NCBI RefSeq assembly: GCF_002160765.1 | Contig: NZ_NFLF01000013.1 | Coordinates: forward strand, 46,724-110,723 | DNA length: 64,000 bases | Origin: Lachnoclostridium sp. An138 | GTDB taxonomy: Bacteria > Bacillota > Clostridia > Lachnospirales > Lachnospiraceae | Direction: 5' to 3' | Part shown: piece by piece, positions 18,726 to 27,894 of the stretch | How positions within the stretch are numbered: position 1 is the stretch's first letter | Layout: each line of letters opens with the position of its first letter | Position numbers and translations under genes: made by a program | Notes under the pieces: generated by a model | Databases searched by the model: none | Seen by the model: only the letters and a program-made list of their open reading frames with translations | What the model was told of the DNA's origin: nothing

Positions 18726-19055
18726 CTAGTTCAAATCATGCAAATTCATCTTATCCAGCATTTTTTTCTTCCTTTTCTTCTCCCGGCACACAAAATAAAT
18801 CGCCAGCAGAACCCATGTGGGAATATTCAGAATCAAAAACGTAATCAGCAGCGCTCCCAACATACTCACGACGTCGCCCACAGACGCCACATTCAGACAC
18901 ATAAACAGCGCCCACAAAAATGTGAAAAGCGGCGGGATCAGACCGGGCCACCAGCGCTCTGCTCTGGCAAGAAACACTTCAAGCACAATGAGCCCTGCCG
19001 TGATCCCGATAAACAGCATCCAGACAAACCATATTGACGTCGTCATAAGTTCCAT
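18726..19055 (-). CDS. Small membrane protein of the DUF2089 unit
   Basis: 109 aa with three hydrophobic segments (SIWFVWMLFIGITAGLIVLEVF, LIPPLFTFLWALFMCLNVA, LLITFLILNIPTWVLLAIYFV) and a Lys-rich cytoplasmic tail CREKKRKKKMLDK. The start lies three bases after the stop of the DUF2089 regulator, so they form a two-gene operon. I do not recognise the family. The pairing suggests an envelope-stress or membrane-homeostasis module, by analogy with Bacillus yvl-type clusters (inference). Confidence 0.8.
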   Translation of the reverse strand: MELMTTSIWFVWMLFIGITAGLIVLEVFLARAERWWPGLIPPLFTFLWALFMCLNVASVGDVVSMLGALLITFLILNIPTWVLLAIYFVCREKKRKKKMLDKMNLHDLN

Positions 19056-19058
19056 AAC

Positions 19059-19358
19059 CTACTCCTCCTTCCGAAGCTTCCTGTACTCTGTAATTAAAAT
19101 CTTTGCCGTATCAAAATCCAGCTTGTCATTCACAGCCAGTCTTTTAATCAGCGCCACATATGGATCATTTTCTGTCTCTTCGCTGATTTTTATTTTCTGA
19201 ATCAGCCGATCCAGGCGCAGACGGACCGTAGGATAAGTAACTTCATACTGATGCGCAATCTCTTTCAGCGAGCCTGACGCGAGAATGAAATTCCGGATAA
19301 AGGAGACATCCTCCGGTTCCAAATCAGCCATCCATTCCGGCACGTATTCTATTGCCAT
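19059..19358 (-). CDS. DUF2089-family helix-turn-helix regulator
   Basis: 99 aa. The central part (LKEIAHQYEVTYPTVRLRLDRLIQKIKI) reads as a sigma/DUF2089-like helix-turn-helix at about residues 30-60, preceded by an acidic stretch (WMADLEPEDVSFIRNF). It is the first gene of a two-gene operon with a small membrane protein. Its promoter contains a perfect 19-base palindrome between the -35 and -10 boxes, which could be the site it or another regulator uses. Confidence 0.82.
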   Translation of the reverse strand: MAIEYVPEWMADLEPEDVSFIRNFILASGSLKEIAHQYEVTYPTVRLRLDRLIQKIKISEETENDPYVALIKRLAVNDKLDFDTAKILITEYRKLRKEE

Positions 19359-19457
19359 ATCTTTATCTCCCCAACTATTATTCCAATCCCCAGAATGTCA
19401 CTAAAAACAGAATTTCTTGTGATAACAGGCATCTGCACCCCTCCTTTAATAAAATTA

Positions 19458-19486
19458 AGTATATACTTTAATATTATTAAAGTCAA
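19458..19486 (-). promoter_or_regulatory. Promoter with 19-base palindrome (DUF2089 operon)
   Basis: TTGACT (19486-19481), 17-base spacer, TATACT (19463-19458) on the minus strand. The spacer is almost filled by a perfect palindrome with arms ACTTTAATA / TATTAAAGT (19465-19483), an arrangement expected for repression. Confidence 0.75.
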
Positions 19487-19615
19487 TATAAAAATTATCT
19501 TTTATTTTATTATATGCACTTTGCACAGTCCAGACGAAAAAACGGTAGAAAAATCCTGTTCCGCGTGTTACAATAAAATGGATTTATTTGATTTCAGAAA
19601 GGAGCAGAGTAAACT

Positions 19616-20599
19616 ATGAGAAAAGTAAAATGGGGCGTCCTGGGAACCGCGTATATTTTTGAGCGCGACACCGCGCTGGGCATGCAGCTGGCGGATAACT
19701 GTGAGCTGACTGCGATTGCAGGAAGGAATTCCGAAAAGGCCAATGCCTTTAAAGAAAAGTACGGTTTTCAGAAGGCTTATGGAAGCTATGAAGAACTGCT
19801 GGAAGATCCGGAAATCGAAGCCGTCTATATCCCTCTTCCCAACACGCTGCACTATGAATGGACCATCAAGGCGCTGCAGCATGGCAAGCATGTTCTGTGT
19901 GAAAAACCTCTTGCTCCTACCGCGAAAGAGGCGGAAGAAATGTTCCGCGCGGCAAAGGAAAACCATGTATATCTGATGGAGGCATTTGCTTACCAGCACA
20001 GTCCCTTCATCAAAGCAGTAAAAAAAGAAATCGAATCCGGAACCATCGGAGAGCTCCGTTACGCAGAGGCGGCTCTTATCACCTCCGATTATCTGAAATC
20101 AAACATCCGCATGCGCAAAGAAAGCCTGGGCGGCTGCACCTATGATCTGGGTGTCTACGCCATCAGCCTGATTCAGCGCATGATGGGCACAGAACCGGAG
20201 ACAGTGAAAGCCATCAGCACTTTCAACGAAGATCAGATCGATATCTACACGACCGGAATCTTTGAATATGCAAACGGCGCAAAGGCAAGCTTCGACTGCG
20301 GTATGGTGCTTGCGACCGAAAAGAACGGCTGTCTGGACCGTTTCCAGATTCACGGCACGGAAGGCTCGATTTCTTCTGTGAATTTCGGTTTTAACTGTCC
20401 GGGAAATCTGTCCTACCAGATCAAGACCTTTGACGGCAGAGAGGAACTCAAAGTCGTGGAGGTTCCCCACAACTACCGCCTGGAAGTGGAACAGCTGGGA
20501 CGCTGCATTACCGAAGGCGAGACGCCTTATGTGACAGAAGAATTCAGTGTTTCCCTCGCCCGCACCATCGACAGGGTATTGAAGGAAATCGGCTATTAA
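19616..20599 (+). CDS. Gfo/Idh/MocA-family oxidoreductase
   Basis: 327-aa NAD(P)-dependent oxidoreductase. The Rossmann start MRKVKWGVLGTAYIFERDT is at residues 1-19, with A replacing the usual second Gly of GxGxxG. The family motif EKPLAPTAKEAEEM is near residue 94, and the catalytic-domain stretch GGCTYDLGVYAISL (family GG...D..H-type) near 173. ATG 19616 is preceded by AAAGGAG. Substrate is probably a sugar, inositol or trans-dihydrodiol-like compound, not identifiable here. The gene is monocistronic. Confidence 0.9.
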   Translation: MRKVKWGVLGTAYIFERDTALGMQLADNCELTAIAGRNSEKANAFKEKYGFQKAYGSYEELLEDPEIEAVYIPLPNTLHYEWTIKALQHGKHVLCEKPLAPTAKEAEEMFRAAKENHVYLMEAFAYQHSPFIKAVKKEIESGTIGELRYAEAALITSDYLKSNIRMRKESLGGCTYDLGVYAISLIQRMMGTEPETVKAISTFNEDQIDIYTTGIFEYANGAKASFDCGMVLATEKNGCLDRFQIHGTEGSISSVNFGFNCPGNLSYQIKTFDGREELKVVEVPHNYRLEVEQLGRCITEGETPYVTEEFSVSLARTIDRVLKEIGY

Positions 20600-20664
20600 A
20601 GAATATTCATGAATCCTGCCGCGGCCGACAGAATCCCTGTTCAGCCGCGGGTACAATGACATAC

Positions 20665-20722
20665 AAAAACGTCTCTCCGACAGGCTTTGCCAGAACGCAT
20701 GCCTGCCGGAGGGGCGTTTTTT
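20665..20722. terminator. Bidirectional terminator
   Basis: Imperfect stem (AAAACG, CTCCG and CAGGC pairing with GCCTG, CGGAG and CGTTTT), ending in TTTTTT on the plus strand and with an A-run opposite. It serves the oxidoreductase gene and touches the stop of the S66 peptidase gene. A smaller CCGCGGC / GCCGCGG hairpin precedes it at about 20619-20650. Confidence 0.8.
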
Positions 20723-21771
20723 CAGCTGAACTGAATAGAGATATCATTTCCGCAGACGCTGACCTTTCCATGACTGCCTGTAATCAGGGGCATCATGGGA
20801 GACAGATGACCAAGGTCCACGTCCATGATGACGGGAACGTTTTTCTCTCCGGCCACCTTCAGCACCGCCTGATACGCGTCCAGCCCCATCAGCTCCTGGC
20901 CGAAGCAGAGCGGTCTTCCGATCAGGAAGCCCTTTACGTACCGGAACCATCCGGCCTCCTCCATCTGCCACATGGCGCGGCGGATGGAAAATACATTCAG
21001 GTCGCAGGCCTCCAGGAACCAGATGAGCCCTTCCTTCTTATAACGCTCTGTGAACTCTGCCGTCCTGTCGAACCGGGTTCCCAGCAGATTGACCAGACAG
21101 TCCATGCATCCGCCAATCAGCCGCCCCTCAAACTGCAGTTTCTTTTCCGCAGGTACGGCAGAATGTCCTACATAGCTCTTCAGGATTTTCTTTTCTGTCA
21201 GACGGTAAAGCGCCAGGGGAGTCTCCTCTGCTCTCAGGCTTTCCTTTGCCTCCGCCGGCTCCCACCTGTCATATCCATACACGGCGTCCTTTTTCCCGGT
21301 CAGAAGATCAAAGGCATCCTGCAGGGATTCATGCCAGGGCTCCATACCAAAGGAGGACGCGCAGGGACCGTAGATGGACGCCGTATCGCAGAGCGTCGCC
21401 AGCAGAAAAGTCATATTGGTGTTGTCAGAAAAGCCCATATACCATTTGGGTTTCGCAGCCTTCAGAGCCTCAAAATCCATATGGCTCAAGACTTCGCACA
21501 TCAGCTCTCCGCCGCCGCAGGAAATGAGAACGTCATTTTCCTCTTTCCTGTAATATTCCATCAGCTCCGCAGCGCACTTCTCCGGCGTATTGCTGATGCC
21601 GATGCCCTCGTCGGCCCGGCAGTTGAGTCCCAGGTCCAGACGGTATCCCAGTTTCTCAAAGGTTCTGCAGGCGTTCTCAAAACAGGTCCGGTAAGGCTCC
21701 ATGGCGCAGCCAAAGGATGGAGCCACAAAACCGATGGTGCCACCTGCGGACAGATATTCAGGGTATCTCAT
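20722..21771 (-). CDS. S66-family carboxypeptidase (LdcA/MccF type)
   Basis: 349-aa serine peptidase of the LD-carboxypeptidase/microcin-C-immunity family. The nucleophile is Ser115 in GFSDNTN; the N-terminal AGGTIGFVAPSFG block, the SCGGGE motif near residue 84, an acidic residue in FLEACDLN, and His in DLGHLSPMMPL supply the rest of the Ser-Glu-His triad. Members cleave L,D bonds in murein tetrapeptides or the peptide-nucleotide antibiotic microcin C. Which applies cannot be told, but another wall-peptide operon lies a few kb away. Confidence 0.9.
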   Translation of the reverse strand: MRYPEYLSAGGTIGFVAPSFGCAMEPYRTCFENACRTFEKLGYRLDLGLNCRADEGIGISNTPEKCAAELMEYYRKEENDVLISCGGGELMCEVLSHMDFEALKAAKPKWYMGFSDNTNMTFLLATLCDTASIYGPCASSFGMEPWHESLQDAFDLLTGKKDAVYGYDRWEPAEAKESLRAEETPLALYRLTEKKILKSYVGHSAVPAEKKLQFEGRLIGGCMDCLVNLLGTRFDRTAEFTERYKKEGLIWFLEACDLNVFSIRRAMWQMEEAGWFRYVKGFLIGRPLCFGQELMGLDAYQAVLKVAGEKNVPVIMDVDLGHLSPMMPLITGSHGKVSVCGNDISIQFS

Positions 21772-21891
21772 AAACGTCTTCCTCCTCTTTCTTTTTCATG
21801 TGCTACTTCTTCTGAAAAAACTGCCCCCGACCGGCAGCAGGTACAGGTATCCTTGTCAGTCAGGGGCATCCATTGTTTCTTTTATCTTATC

Positions 21892-22458
21892 TTATATTAT
21901 CTCATACTCGCCTTCAGCTGTCTTATGGAACAGCGGCAGCTTCTGAAGGAAAATGATATCGTCTCTGGAAGCCGCGTCGCCCTCTGCGAGGATCGCCGCT
22001 TTCTTTACCACGGAAGCTCCCGCGTTATCCATCAGCACCTCAAGGGCATGCAGGGACTCTCCGGTGGAAATCACATCGTCCAGAAGGCATACGCGCTTTC
22101 CGCGGATTTTGTCAGCGTCCACGCCGTCCAGGTACAGATGCTGCTCACCTGCCGTCGTAATGGAATGCACGGAAGCGGAAACTACGTTTTTCATATAAGT
22201 CTTTGTACTCTTTCTGGCTACGATAAACTCTTTCAGGCCCAGCAGACGGCTGATCTCATAGGCCAGAGCGATTCCCTTTGCCTCTGCGGTCACCACCGCG
22301 TCCACCTGTCCGATTCTCTTTACCAGCTCGGGCGCGCAGGCGCTCACCAGCTCTGTATCTCCCAGCACCACAAAGCTCGCAAAAGCTGTGGTGTCGTTGA
22401 TAGGAATAAAGGGAAGCGTTCTCTCCACGCCGCACAGTTCTATCTTATACTCTTTCAT
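21892..22458 (-). CDS. Purine-type phosphoribosyltransferase
   Basis: 188 aa, type I PRTase. The PRPP loop is VCLLDDVISTGESL near residue 128, and the substrate loop VTAEAKGIALAYEI near 57 resembles adenine/xanthine PRTases. It follows the NCS2 permease gene by about 35 bases in the same direction, so base uptake and conversion to nucleotide are probably coupled. Adenine, guanine or xanthine cannot be separated by eye. ATG 22458 has GGAG-type purines upstream. Confidence 0.9.
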   Translation of the reverse strand: MKEYKIELCGVERTLPFIPINDTTAFASFVVLGDTELVSACAPELVKRIGQVDAVVTAEAKGIALAYEISRLLGLKEFIVARKSTKTYMKNVVSASVHSITTAGEQHLYLDGVDADKIRGKRVCLLDDVISTGESLHALEVLMDNAGASVVKKAAILAEGDAASRDDIIFLQKLPLFHKTAEGEYEII

Positions 22459-22494
22459 GTTCTGTCGTCTCCTTTCTTATGATTCCGGAAGCTT

Positions 22495-23553
22495 TTACAG
22501 TCCCAGAAGCTTCGCAGCCACTCCGGCCACCATGCCCAGGAACGGATTCGTAACGGCTGTCACCACCATAGCTGTGCCGCCTACTGCCGCATTGGTCGCA
22601 AAAGCTGTCGGAGCATCCAGAACAACTGTCTTAAAGATGCCCAGCACAAACAGAAAACCTGCGATAGAAGAAGAAGGAACGTATCTTCCAATCTTCGGAA
22701 GCAGCTTGAAAATCAGGATCAGGCCGATGACCGCCATCATAATGACGCCTGCCCATACGGGATGAGGCGCGCTTGCTGTAGCGGAAATGATAGACTCTAC
22801 CGGAGCTCCTCCAAAGAAAGAAGAACACATATCAGCTACAGAAGAAATCACTGTCAGGTGATCCACATTGTAATTTCCGCTGGTCGCCATACCTGCTGTG
22901 ATTCCGCCAAAGGAAATGTTGGAACCGATATTCAGACACACCATACCCAGAGCGCCCAGAATGACGCTGGAATTAATCGTGAATTTCTGGCGGACAAATT
23001 TGTCGTCCTCCACCACGATATTTGATTTCTCCTTTTTGAAAACCGCGCTTGCGATGCAGGAAGCCACCACAGAAATCACAATGGTATATACCAGAGTGTT
23101 AGCGCTGTCCTTTGTAAAATAATAGGTAATCAGAGCCGCCGCCAGAGACACGCCTCCGGACAGAGCGTCGCTCTTAATCATATCGATAGCCGCCTTTGTC
23201 AGGATAATTCCTACGCCGGCCATCATGCCGTACGCCACATCCTCACCCACAAAGTTTACAATTTTTGTTAAAAGACCGCATACTCCAATAATCGTCATGA
23301 TCACGCCGCCGATAAAGATCATTGTGCAGCGCTCAGAACGGTTCTTTCCTGCTGTTCCCGCATAAGTGATGGTCTCTGCCTGAAATGAAATCGGCGCCAC
23401 GCTCTGCGTCAGCGTATTTCCTGCCACGCCCACAAAGAACGCCAGCGCTGTAGGCACAGACGCGAAACCATAGGCGAGAGCCAGAAGTCCCTGAGGCAGT
23501 CCATTCAGCACTACGCCAATGATGGCAAGCAGGTCTGTTAAAATGTCATTCAT
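22495..23553 (-). CDS. NCS2-family nucleobase permease
   Basis: 352-aa integral membrane protein with about ten or more hydrophobic segments. Loops such as GNTLTQSVAPISFQAETITYAGTAGKNRSER (AzgA/NCS2-like) and GGAPVESIISATASAPHP are typical of purine/xanthine permeases. It forms an operon with the phosphoribosyltransferase gene. It is slightly shorter than the 430-450 aa of most NCS2 proteins, but starts with a good RBS (AGGAGGAAGGAGTATT) and ends cleanly. The leader contains mutually exclusive hairpins (next entry). Confidence 0.88.
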   Translation of the reverse strand: MNDILTDLLAIIGVVLNGLPQGLLALAYGFASVPTALAFFVGVAGNTLTQSVAPISFQAETITYAGTAGKNRSERCTMIFIGGVIMTIIGVCGLLTKIVNFVGEDVAYGMMAGVGIILTKAAIDMIKSDALSGGVSLAAALITYYFTKDSANTLVYTIVISVVASCIASAVFKKEKSNIVVEDDKFVRQKFTINSSVILGALGMVCLNIGSNISFGGITAGMATSGNYNVDHLTVISSVADMCSSFFGGAPVESIISATASAPHPVWAGVIMMAVIGLILIFKLLPKIGRYVPSSSIAGFLFVLGIFKTVVLDAPTAFATNAAVGGTAMVVTAVTNPFLGMVAGVAAKLLGL

Positions 23554-23602
23554 AATACTCCTTCCTCCTGTTGTACAAAGTCAAATACCCCGCTGCCCGC
23601 GG

Positions 23603-23660
23603 GAATAAAAATATCCGCATGCAGAAAAGTATCCGGATATTTCCATTCCGGCCTTTTCTG
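23603..23660 (-). promoter_or_regulatory. Attenuator-like leader of the NCS2 permease operon
   Basis: Two alternative folds in the minus-strand RNA. Fold 1 pairs CAGAAAAG with CTTTTCTG and CCGGA with TCCGG (23660-23622). Fold 2 pairs ATATCCG (23640-23634) with CGGATAT (23617-23611), followed by TTTTTATT, a canonical terminator. They share bases, so only one can form. A -10 box TATAAT (23712-23707) lies upstream, and a 9-bp stem (GAGTGTTAA / TTAGCACTC) near the RNA 5' end. No known purine-riboswitch core was found. Confidence 0.6.
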
Positions 23661-23790
23661 TCGCCGCGGAGTGTTAAGATTACGTTAAAGAGTTTAGCAC
23701 TCTCTTATTATAATGTAAAGAAAAAAGCATATAACATCTGCTAATGTCTGTTTATTTGTGCCGCTTATAGACAAATTATTCCTTATTTCA

Positions 23791-23835
23791 AAAACAGGAC
23801 TGAATCATGATTTCTCATTTTTTCAGTCCTGTTTT
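23791..23835 (-). terminator. Terminator of the dipeptide operon
   Basis: 14-bp stem AAAACAGGACTGAA / TTCAGTCCTGTTTT with a 17-base loop, directly after the epimerase stop. Confidence 0.85.
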
Positions 23836-23863
23836 TCACTCTGTCTGTACTTTTTGATTCAGA

Positions 23864-24955
23864 TCAGTCCAGATACGTCATCTTCTCCACACCCTTGATG
23901 CCAAGGCCCGGCTCGTCAGATACCGTAATCCGCTGCTCGTCGAATACCGCGCCGCCCAGAATCGGATCTTCGCTGCAGAGTACCGGTCCGTCCAGATCGA
24001 TCTTGGTAATGATCTTCTTTGCGCAGGCCAGATGAACCGCCGCGTTTACGCTGATCTTGGCCTCCAGCATACAGCCGATCATGCACTCCACGCCGTATAC
24101 CTCCGCCGCAGAAACGATCTTCAGGGCATTATACAGGCCGCCGCATTTCATCAGCTTGATGTTGACCAGATCCGCCGCCCTTGTCTGCATGATGCGCACA
24201 GCGTCTTCCGGAGAGAAGACGCTTTCGTCCGCCAGCACCGGCACATAGGAGCGCTCTGTCACATATTTCAGGCCGTCGATATCGTGGGCCTTGACCGGCT
24301 GCTCTACGAATTCGATATCCAGCCCCTTCTCCTGCATCTGGTTCAGCAGACGGACTGCCTGCTTGGGCTCCCAGCCCTGATTGGCGTCGATGCGGATACG
24401 GGTATCGTTGCCGATCGCCTGGCGTACCGCAGTCAGTCTCGCCACATCCAGTTCCGGATGGGCGCCCACCTTGATTTTCAGAGTGTCGTAGCCCCGGCGG
24501 ACAGCGTCCACCGCATCCCGGGCCATTTCATCCGGATCGTTTACGCTGATGGTGATATCGGTGATGATCTCCTTGCGGCTGCCGCCCAGCAGCTTGTAGA
24601 CCGGAATCTTGTAAAGCTGTCCGTACAGATCCCAGAGAGCCATGTCCATGGCTGCCTTCGCGCTGGTATTTCCTACGATACATTTGTTCAGAGCCAGCAT
24701 CAGATCTTCAAAATCATCCACATCCCGGCCCACTACCGTTTTGATAATGTGATCCTGGAGAGCTCCCAGAATCGCTCCGGTGGTGTCGCCTGTGATGGCT
24801 CCGGTGGGCGGCGCTTCTCCATAGCCTACCGCTCCCGTATCGGTATGTACTTCTACCACAATGTCCTCTACGCTTGATACAGAACGCAGGGCCGTCTTAA
24901 ACGGCACGCGCAGGGGGACGGAAATCTTCCCCAGTTTTACTTCTGTGATTTTCAT
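23864..24955 (-). CDS. Dipeptide (L-Ala-D/L-Glu type) epimerase
   Basis: 363-aa enolase-superfamily enzyme of the MLE/AEE subgroup. Metal and catalytic residues are all present: LKIKVG (KxK base), IDANQGW (metal Asp), EFVEQPV (metal Glu), LADESVF (metal Asp), NIKLMKCGG (second Lys), and DLDGP near the C-terminus, the DxD typical of dipeptide epimerases. It converts L-Ala-D-Glu from murein to L-Ala-L-Glu so it can be hydrolysed. It is last in the DUF819-transglutaminase-PepV-epimerase cluster. Confidence 0.9.
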   Translation of the reverse strand: MKITEVKLGKISVPLRVPFKTALRSVSSVEDIVVEVHTDTGAVGYGEAPPTGAITGDTTGAILGALQDHIIKTVVGRDVDDFEDLMLALNKCIVGNTSAKAAMDMALWDLYGQLYKIPVYKLLGGSRKEIITDITISVNDPDEMARDAVDAVRRGYDTLKIKVGAHPELDVARLTAVRQAIGNDTRIRIDANQGWEPKQAVRLLNQMQEKGLDIEFVEQPVKAHDIDGLKYVTERSYVPVLADESVFSPEDAVRIMQTRAADLVNIKLMKCGGLYNALKIVSAAEVYGVECMIGCMLEAKISVNAAVHLACAKKIITKIDLDGPVLCSEDPILGGAVFDEQRITVSDEPGLGIKGVEKMTYLD

Positions 24956-25055
24956 CTTCTGTCATCTCTCTTTCTTTTATATTCATTCCAATTCAGGCGC
25001 CTTCCCGCCTCTCAGCATCCGGCTCATACACAGCCTAGATCCAGAAACTTCGGAA

Positions 25056-26441
25056 TCAGCGGGCCAGTTCATACATGGCCTGAGCCAGAATCTCCGCATT
25101 GTCAATCAGCCGGTCAAGCTCCATATATTCATCGGGCTTGTGCTCCCTCACCTCGTCTCCCGGGAAAATGGGACCGAAAGCCAACGTGTTCGGCATCATC
25201 TTGGCATAGGTTCCGCCGCCGATACACTTGGGCGTCGCTTCCTGTCCCGTGCAGCGCGCATATACTTCCAGAAGCCTGCTCACCAAAGGACTGTCCGGTT
25301 CCATATACAGACCTGCCTTGTGATTCAGGGAAACGCTCCGGAATCCGGCTTCTTCAAAGGCAGCCTCCACCTTCGGGCCGCAGTCCTCAAAGCTCTTTGT
25401 GACAGGGTAACGGTAATTCAGCTTTACATGAATCTCGCATTCCTCTCCCTGCACGCTTCCCTGTACCACGCCCAGATTCATGGTCAGGCCTCCGGACACC
25501 TCATCCGCTATGGCAATGCCAAGGGAGGCGCCGTCGCATTCCATTCCAATTTTTTCCGCCAGCAGCCTCACGATTCCTGCCAGCTCCCCGGTAAGAGGCA
25601 GACGGTTCAGAAACAGCATCAGCCGCCCGATGGCATTCTCTCCCTCCCAGGGCGTACCGCCATGGGCGCTTACTCCGGCAGCCTCGATCCGGACGCCGTC
25701 CTCTGTCAGGGTGCAGGTGATTTTTTCTTCCTGCATGGCTGCGATCTGTTCTGCCAGCTCCCGCGGACAGGAAAGGCGGACGTGAGCTTCTGCCGGAACG
25801 ATGTTGTGGGCTTCTCCGCCTTCCAGCTCCGCCAGACGAATCTCTCCGCTCTGCCGGAACCTGCAGGCGAAGGTCTCGTTTACCAGACCCTTCTCTCCGT
25901 TGATCACCGGATATTCTCCGTCCGGCGTAAATCCCATGACCGGAACCTCCCCGCCGTGCTTCAGGTAATATTTCATATCGGCGCTGCCTGTCTCTTCGTT
26001 CAGTCCGAAGATGACGCGCACCCTCCGTTTCAGCTCCGCGCCGGACTCTTTCAGCGCCAGCAGGGCGTACAGAGCCGCCATGGCCGGTCCCTTATCGTCC
26101 ATCGTTCCCCGGCCATAGATGCGGCCGTCAGCCACCAGCCCTTCATAGGGCGGAACCGTCCAGCCGTCTCCCTCGGGAACCACATCCAGATGGCAGAGCA
26201 CCGCCGCCATCTCTTCTCCCTCGCCGTACTCGCACCAGCCGAGCTGATTATCCATATTGTATACGGAAAAGCCCAGCTTCCGGGCCGTATCCAGCATATA
26301 TTCCAGACAGTCCTGAACCGCTTTTCCATAAGGATATCCGCTGTCATCCTGAGCGTATACGCTGGGAATCCGGATGCACCCCTGGAGATCTGCGATCAGA
26401 TCCTCTCTTTTTTCCTCTATCCGTTTCCGAAAATCCACCAA
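25056..26441 (-). CDS. pepV: PepV/Sapep-family M20 dipeptidase
   Basis: 461-aa zinc dipeptidase, usual length for PepV. Metal ligands appear in order: CHLDVVP (His, with catalytic Asp), GTMDDKGP (bridging Asp), NEETGS (catalytic Glu pair), TPDGEYPVINGEKG (Asp), and a C-terminal His in REHKPDEYMEL. It hydrolyses dipeptides in the cytoplasm and would act after the neighbouring epimerase. Start ATG 26441 (MVDFRKRIEEKREDL) is preceded by AAGGAG. It lies 11 bases from the transglutaminase stop. Confidence 0.92.
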   Translation of the reverse strand: MVDFRKRIEEKREDLIADLQGCIRIPSVYAQDDSGYPYGKAVQDCLEYMLDTARKLGFSVYNMDNQLGWCEYGEGEEMAAVLCHLDVVPEGDGWTVPPYEGLVADGRIYGRGTMDDKGPAMAALYALLALKESGAELKRRVRVIFGLNEETGSADMKYYLKHGGEVPVMGFTPDGEYPVINGEKGLVNETFACRFRQSGEIRLAELEGGEAHNIVPAEAHVRLSCPRELAEQIAAMQEEKITCTLTEDGVRIEAAGVSAHGGTPWEGENAIGRLMLFLNRLPLTGELAGIVRLLAEKIGMECDGASLGIAIADEVSGGLTMNLGVVQGSVQGEECEIHVKLNYRYPVTKSFEDCGPKVEAAFEEAGFRSVSLNHKAGLYMEPDSPLVSRLLEVYARCTGQEATPKCIGGGTYAKMMPNTLAFGPIFPGDEVREHKPDEYMELDRLIDNAEILAQAMYELAR

Positions 26442-26452
26442 ATCACTCCTTC

Positions 26453-27835
26453 TTACAGCTCCTGGCAGGCCAGCACCTGCTTGCTGCGCTCAAATTCTTC
26501 ATATCTCAGGCCCCGTTCTTCCGTCTCCATCTCGCCTACCTGATTGTCGTAGGGGTCAGCTCTCCAGTGCTGCTTTTCCACCGTAAACGGCGCCTGGAAC
26601 GCCTGATTCGCCGTCATGCGGAAGGGATCGATATTGCCGAAATAAAACTTTCTTCTCTCCTCGTCTCCCGCCCGCACTGCCGCAATCCCGTACGACGTAT
26701 CCGCGTACAGCCAGCCGTAAGGCGCCACATAGAACTGGACCCAGTCGTGAGCCCCGCAGAAATCCGGCTCTGCGGTAAGGCCGCTCTGCCAGCGGGCAGG
26801 AATGCCGGCGCACCGGCACAGCGTCAGAAACAGAAGCGCGAACACTCCGCAGTCTCCGGTAAAACTGCGGGCACAGTTTTCCGCAATATTTTCCAGACTG
26901 AAATACGAAGGCATATAAGTATAAGTCATATGCAGCGTGATAAAATCATAAAATCTCCGGGCCTTTTCCAGCGGATCTGTCTCCCTTTCCGTCAGCCGGG
27001 CAGCCAGCTCCCGGATATAGGGCGTAAACAGAATATGGGGCGCTTCCTCCTGCGTATAAAAATCAGGCTGGGGCCCTTCTCCTTTCATCTGCTCTGTATC
27101 CTGATATGCGGCTCTCCGGACGTAGGAATACCGGACTGTAAACGCATGGTTCTCCTGCATCTCTTCTTCCCAGAAGACCGTCCGCTGAAGCGCGTCTCCC
27201 GGCGCAATTCTTCCGCCCGGCGTAAGCTCTTCAAACGTAATCTCCGTCTGCTCCGGACACTCTGCGGGAACCGGCAGATGGGCCCGGATCTTCATGCCGG
27301 GAACAAACAGCTCATCCTTTATCCGGAGAGAAGCCTGCACACAGATCCGGCGGCCTGCGCCGCCCTCTCCTTTCATCTTCCGGATACAGCGCTTCAGCTC
27401 TCCCGTCTCGTAAGACTCCTTTCCCGCGCTTTCCACACCCCGCATAACCACCCCGGCCCGCTCCGCGAAACCCGGCTCCGTCTTGCAGAGCGTTTCAAAA
27501 AAACGGTCAAAAAAGCGCATCTCTCCCTTTTGATAAATCCATCCGATTTTGCCGGAATCCACCCGTTCATCAAACTCTTCTTCTGTAAAATCCGGAATCT
27601 TCTCCCGGGCCCGGGCCAGAGCCTGCTCTCTGGTAAAAGGATAGTCTCCCGGCAGCCGGAGAATCATCTCCCGCTCCGCCGTCAGGCAGCGCCGGAGCGC
27701 TTCCGGCGTCTCCGGGCTCTGCAGGCGTCTGTCAATCAGCCTTACCGCCCCCTCAAAATCACCACCAAGCTTTCGGCGCAGAATATCTTCCGGAAGTCCC
27801 ATATGAAGATATCGAAAATTTTCATTGATATTCAA
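26453..27835 (-). CDS. Transglutaminase-like domain protein
   Basis: 460 aa. A long N-terminal region without a signal peptide (residues 1-300) precedes a transglutaminase-like cysteine protease domain with the triad in GDCGVFALLF (Cys), AHDWVQFYV (His) and YADTSYG (Asp). Such domains in bacteria usually cleave peptides or amide bonds. The lack of a secretion signal and its place between a DUF819 transporter and PepV suggest cytoplasmic processing of imported peptides. Precise function is unknown. Confidence 0.85.
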   Translation of the reverse strand: MNINENFRYLHMGLPEDILRRKLGGDFEGAVRLIDRRLQSPETPEALRRCLTAEREMILRLPGDYPFTREQALARAREKIPDFTEEEFDERVDSGKIGWIYQKGEMRFFDRFFETLCKTEPGFAERAGVVMRGVESAGKESYETGELKRCIRKMKGEGGAGRRICVQASLRIKDELFVPGMKIRAHLPVPAECPEQTEITFEELTPGGRIAPGDALQRTVFWEEEMQENHAFTVRYSYVRRAAYQDTEQMKGEGPQPDFYTQEEAPHILFTPYIRELAARLTERETDPLEKARRFYDFITLHMTYTYMPSYFSLENIAENCARSFTGDCGVFALLFLTLCRCAGIPARWQSGLTAEPDFCGAHDWVQFYVAPYGWLYADTSYGIAAVRAGDEERRKFYFGNIDPFRMTANQAFQAPFTVEKQHWRADPYDNQVGEMETEERGLRYEEFERSKQVLACQEL

Positions 27836-27894
27836 AGCATTTCCTCCCTGTTCTCCGGACGTCTCCCTTCCGGAGCCAAACCGGGATAATCCCG

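Noticed and set aside
23669..23702. CIRCE-like heat-shock operator (GAGTGTTAA ... TTAGCACTC)
   Set aside because: The half-sites are in the opposite order to the HrcA operator and spaced by 16; it is read as an RNA stem instead.
23554..23710. Purine riboswitch before the NCS2 permease
   Set aside because: The expected conserved junction and loop sequences are not present on the minus strand.
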